From Prolixibacteraceae bacterium (GTDB taxonomy: Bacteria; Bacteroidota; Bacteroidia; Bacteroidales; Prolixibacteraceae): a DNA stretch of 64,000 bases. Numbering within the stretch: the first letter of the stretch is position 1; each line of letters starts with the position of its first letter. A program made the position numbers and the translations under genes. Positions 61,026 through 64,000 of the stretch are shown one piece after another. The notes beneath the pieces were generated by a model that did no database searches, was not told where the DNA came from, and saw only the letters and a list, made by a program, of their open reading frames with translations. The DNA lies in NCBI GenBank assembly GCA_028377305.1, contig JAONJW010000004.1, positions 1 through 64,000 on the forward strand. The letters are read 5' to 3'.

Positions 61026-61841
61026 ATGAAAACATCCCTATTTATCTTCACATCACTACTAATTATTGCGACACAAAGCTGCAAAGATAAAACTCCTATA
61101 TGTCCTCTAGATCACGGCGAATGGGAATACATCGCTCACCTTAGCGATGAGTTCAATGGCGACTCCATAGACAGATACAAATGGTACGACTTTAATCCGG
61201 GATGGAAAGGACGCAAACCAGGTTTTTTTTCACCCAAGAATGTTCGTCTCGAAGATGGCGAACTTATACTTACCTCAAAAACAGAAACTCTAGATGGACT
61301 TCCCGAGGGGTATCAAACCTTCACCACCGCCGCAGTGCAAAGTAAAACCCGAATGTTATACGGCTACTATGAAATAAGATGCAAACCTATGAAATCACGC
61401 TGCTCCAGTGCTTTCTGGTTTTATGCTGTGGATGGGAATCTATGGACAGAGATTGATGTATTCGAGATCTGTGGAAAACATCCTCAAAAAGACTATGACA
61501 AGAAATATTTTGCCACCACCCATGTTCTTAGATCACCTGAAACTGGCGATACTCTCAAATCAGATCATGTCGAATGGCACTCGAAAACTCCCTTAGCTAA
61601 CCATTATCTAATTAGTGGGCTGGAGTGGAGAGAGGATTCCATTATTTGGCACCTAAATGGTGAGGTAGTCCGTAGAAGAGAAAACACCCAATGGCACCAA
61701 CCATTATCAGTCAATTTTGATAGCGAGGTAATGGCAAACTGGTTTGGAATGCCTGATCCAAAAGATCCTGAAGGAGAATTCAAAATTGATTATTTAAGAG
61801 TGTGGAGAGATAAAAACTATCAAACAAGGTATAACTACTAA
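61026..61841 (+). CDS. Glycoside hydrolase family 16 lipoprotein
   Basis: Catalytic motif WTEIDVFEICGKHP (E-I-D-x-x-E), YGYYEIRCKPMKSRCSSAFWFYAVDG, C-terminal FKIDYLRVWRDK. Confidence 0.93.
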   Translation: MKTSLFIFTSLLIIATQSCKDKTPICPLDHGEWEYIAHLSDEFNGDSIDRYKWYDFNPGWKGRKPGFFSPKNVRLEDGELILTSKTETLDGLPEGYQTFTTAAVQSKTRMLYGYYEIRCKPMKSRCSSAFWFYAVDGNLWTEIDVFEICGKHPQKDYDKKYFATTHVLRSPETGDTLKSDHVEWHSKTPLANHYLISGLEWREDSIIWHLNGEVVRRRENTQWHQPLSVNFDSEVMANWFGMPDPKDPEGEFKIDYLRVWRDKNYQTRYNY

Positions 61842-61910
61842 AATGGCTATCTCACGCTATATCAAACAACAAGAGAAAAGAAACTTTATTGAATCACTTA
61901 TTAATTCCAC

Positions 61911-61942
61911 AGACATGATTTACGGTCATGTCTATTTTTTAC
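61911..61942 (+). terminator. Intrinsic terminator after GH16 gene
   Basis: AGACATG-atttacggt-CATGTCT followed by ATTTTTT. Confidence 0.85.
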
Positions 61943-62161
61943 ACACATAATATTAAATAATGTTATTGTGTGTCGCAAACAAATATTTTTTTATTACTTT
62001 GCGCCTACAAAATATCCCTAGTCTAAACAGAAATGTTTAGGCAAATTACATCTATTTATCCCCCTTTACATTTCATATGTAAAAAACCATTTACACCCCT
62101 GAATGCAATGCGATAGTGTGCACTTTAAAGAATGTAAACAAACAACATTTATTAAAGTAAA

Positions 62162-63175
62162 ATGGGAAATGTAACCGTAATTATTACAGGTATAATATTT
62201 GGCTGGTTAATGCAACATTCCAATGTGAACAAATTTAGTTCCATCGCAGGATGTTCCATTCTGAAGAACTTCATCGTACCAAAATTAATGCTAACAACCA
62301 TTGGGGTTGGTATTATCCTTTTTGCCATTTCTGTTCAGATGGGATGGGCTACTTTTCATATCAAACCATTAATTACAGAGAGTCTCATTCTTGGAGGGCT
62401 ACTATTTGGTATGGGGATGGCTATATTAGGAAGCTGTCCTGGTAGTATCATTATATCTAGTGCACAAGGAAGTGTCGATGCCATCATCGGTCTCACAGGA
62501 GCTCTTTGTGGTGCATTTACTTTTAGTCACATCTACCCGTTCTACTCCTCTTTTTTCTCAAGATCATATGGAAACCCATACCTTGCAATGTATTTTTCCT
62601 CTCCTTCATACTACACTATGGCGGTCTTCATAATTGGTGGATTGATGATTCTTGGAGCCTTCTTAATCCATCAGGTAGAAGGAAAAAAACGAAACAAAAA
62701 ATGGCTTATATCGGGAATCACCCTTGCTATTCTTAATAATATTCTTTTACTGAAGCCGCTAGCCAACCGACCAATAGGTGCCTCCACAGCGTTCACCTAT
62801 CTATCGGGGATTGTAACCAACACCCAATCGAATAGCTATTGGAAATTCACACAAACCACTGGAAGCTGGGAACTACTTTTTTTAATCAGTGCTTTTATCT
62901 CAGTTCTCTTCATCTCGATCATCCAAAACCGTTTCCGATTACGAATAATGGATGAGGGGTGGACACGAATGAGAGATTCAAGTATACTAAAAAGGGGCGT
63001 ATGGGCTTTTGTAGGAGGATTCCTTCTCCTCTTTGGTGCGAGAATGGCTCGAGGATGTACTAGCGGTCACATCATCTCAGGGATGATGCAAGGAGCTATC
63101 AGTAGCACCATCTTCTGCATTACTATGTTTATAAGCTTTCTAGCCACAGGACACATCTTTTACAAAAGGAGATAG
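62162..63175 (+). CDS. YeeE/YedE family membrane protein (putative thiosulfate/sulfur transporter)
   Basis: Two-fold repeat with conserved Cys: AILGSCPGSIIISSAQGSVDAIIGLTGALCGAF and GARMARGCTSGHIISGMMQGAISS. Confidence 0.9.
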   Translation: MGNVTVIITGIIFGWLMQHSNVNKFSSIAGCSILKNFIVPKLMLTTIGVGIILFAISVQMGWATFHIKPLITESLILGGLLFGMGMAILGSCPGSIIISSAQGSVDAIIGLTGALCGAFTFSHIYPFYSSFFSRSYGNPYLAMYFSSPSYYTMAVFIIGGLMILGAFLIHQVEGKKRNKKWLISGITLAILNNILLLKPLANRPIGASTAFTYLSGIVTNTQSNSYWKFTQTTGSWELLFLISAFISVLFISIIQNRFRLRIMDEGWTRMRDSSILKRGVWAFVGGFLLLFGARMARGCTSGHIISGMMQGAISSTIFCITMFISFLATGHIFYKRR

Positions 63176-63396
63176 ATTAATCGAAGTGATCCAACAAGAA
63201 TATCGATATATCTTCTAACCTAATGACCTTTCCTGTCTATATTCAAAACCATCCTATATATTGAAGCATCGCTGTTTCCGTAGATTCTACATTGTAATTC
63301 ATAACTGGTAAAGAAAGCCCCCATTCCATATTGAGATAAATGGTATTGGGGGCAACTTTTTATTCTATCTGTATGTTCTAATACTCCATTACAAAA

Positions 63397-64000
63397 CTAC
63401 TCTACGACAACACCTATTTCAGAAGCCGAAATCCATGAGATATTATCAATGGCTGCCAAACTCGTAAAACGGAAATATCTAGCTTTCGTACGATTAAACA
63501 TGATACGTTGCTTCACTGGATTGTTCTCAATATTATCGAAACGATCTTTTTTGACCACCGTCCAATGATCTCCATCCATACTTACCTCAAATTGATATTG
63601 TGAACAGATACCACTCTTCGACCCATCTTGTCTTGGAATATAAGTTAGTCCTACTAAACTATGAACTTGCCCCATATCTACAGTCATAAAGTGCGGATGA
63701 CCTTTTACCTTCTCACCCCATGGCGTATGCCACATCGTACGCACACTGCCATCAATAGCCTTTGATGCTTCATAATTTGGTTGTGCTTTGTCTGATGCAA
63801 CCACTTTCCATCCAGAGGCACAAAGATCATATCGCTGACTCACCACTTCGCTCTTTTGCTGATCAGAGTTAATGGTCGCAATAGCTTTCACCTCTCCTCC
63901 TTTACACAAAGGGAAAGCACCACGATAGACCTTAGAACGAACCGTAGGCTCACTACCATCCACGGTGTAATAGACCTTAGTATCTTCGCCTCTCACATCA
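63397..64000 (-). CDS. C-terminal part of a secreted glycoside hydrolase (chitobiase/hexosaminidase-like beta-sandwich plus F5/8 type C domain); truncated by window end
   Basis: VYYTVDGSEPTVRSKVYRGAF (CHB_HEX_C-like), then discoidin-like ...SKAIDGSVRTMWHTPWGEKVKGHPHFMTVDMGQVHSLVGLTYIPRQDG. Confidence 0.8.
   Translation of the reverse strand, partial: DVRGEDTKVYYTVDGSEPTVRSKVYRGAFPLCKGGEVKAIATINSDQQKSEVVSQRYDLCASGWKVVASDKAQPNYEASKAIDGSVRTMWHTPWGEKVKGHPHFMTVDMGQVHSLVGLTYIPRQDGSKSGICSQYQFEVSMDGDHWTVVKKDRFDNIENNPVKQRIMFNRTKARYFRFTSLAAIDNISWISASEIGVVVE

Noticed and set aside
1-64000. CRISPR array, prophage, integrative element or canonical defence system
   Set aside because: No regularly spaced direct repeats, cas, phage structural, integrase, restriction or toxin-antitoxin genes recognised on either strand.

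Overview
AT-rich Bacteroidota-type chromosomal window, probably marine Marinilabiliales/Prolixibacteraceae-like. This placement is inferred from SusC/SusD pairs, TAnnTTTG-type promoter boxes and gene order; no 16S rRNA is present to confirm it. Most of the window is ordinary chromosome: tRNA-Phe, rpsO-pnp, rpsP-rimM, ribD, prmC, recX, tsaC/ywlC, mutL, trxA, dnaE, an ECF sigma factor, transporters, SDRs, three M16 peptidases and a GH16. Accessory content consists of (i) two SusC/SusD outer-membrane uptake loci at 6.8-12.6 kb and 13.5-18.4 kb with no carbohydrate-active enzymes beside them, and (ii) a scarred region at ~22.9-28.2 kb. That region holds repeated IS-end-like sequences, a CCATGG-rich inverted repeat, a lipoprotein gene with two homopolymer frameshifts, and an apparently truncated clostripain-like gene. 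The most interesting signal is a ~310-350 nt non-coding architecture duplicated upstream of both susC genes. Each copy has (a) a GAGGAG...CTCCTC inverted repeat followed by a U-tract in the susC sense direction, with stem sequence differing between copies but pairing retained; (b) a conserved CATAGATG...TGATTTTAGGG segment inside that repeat that can pair with the susC start-codon region; and (c) a strong intrinsic terminator pointing the opposite way, implying an antisense transcript. The arrangement looks like a switchable leader RNA plus a cis-antisense RNA. This was read by eye; no folding, database search or alignment tool was run.
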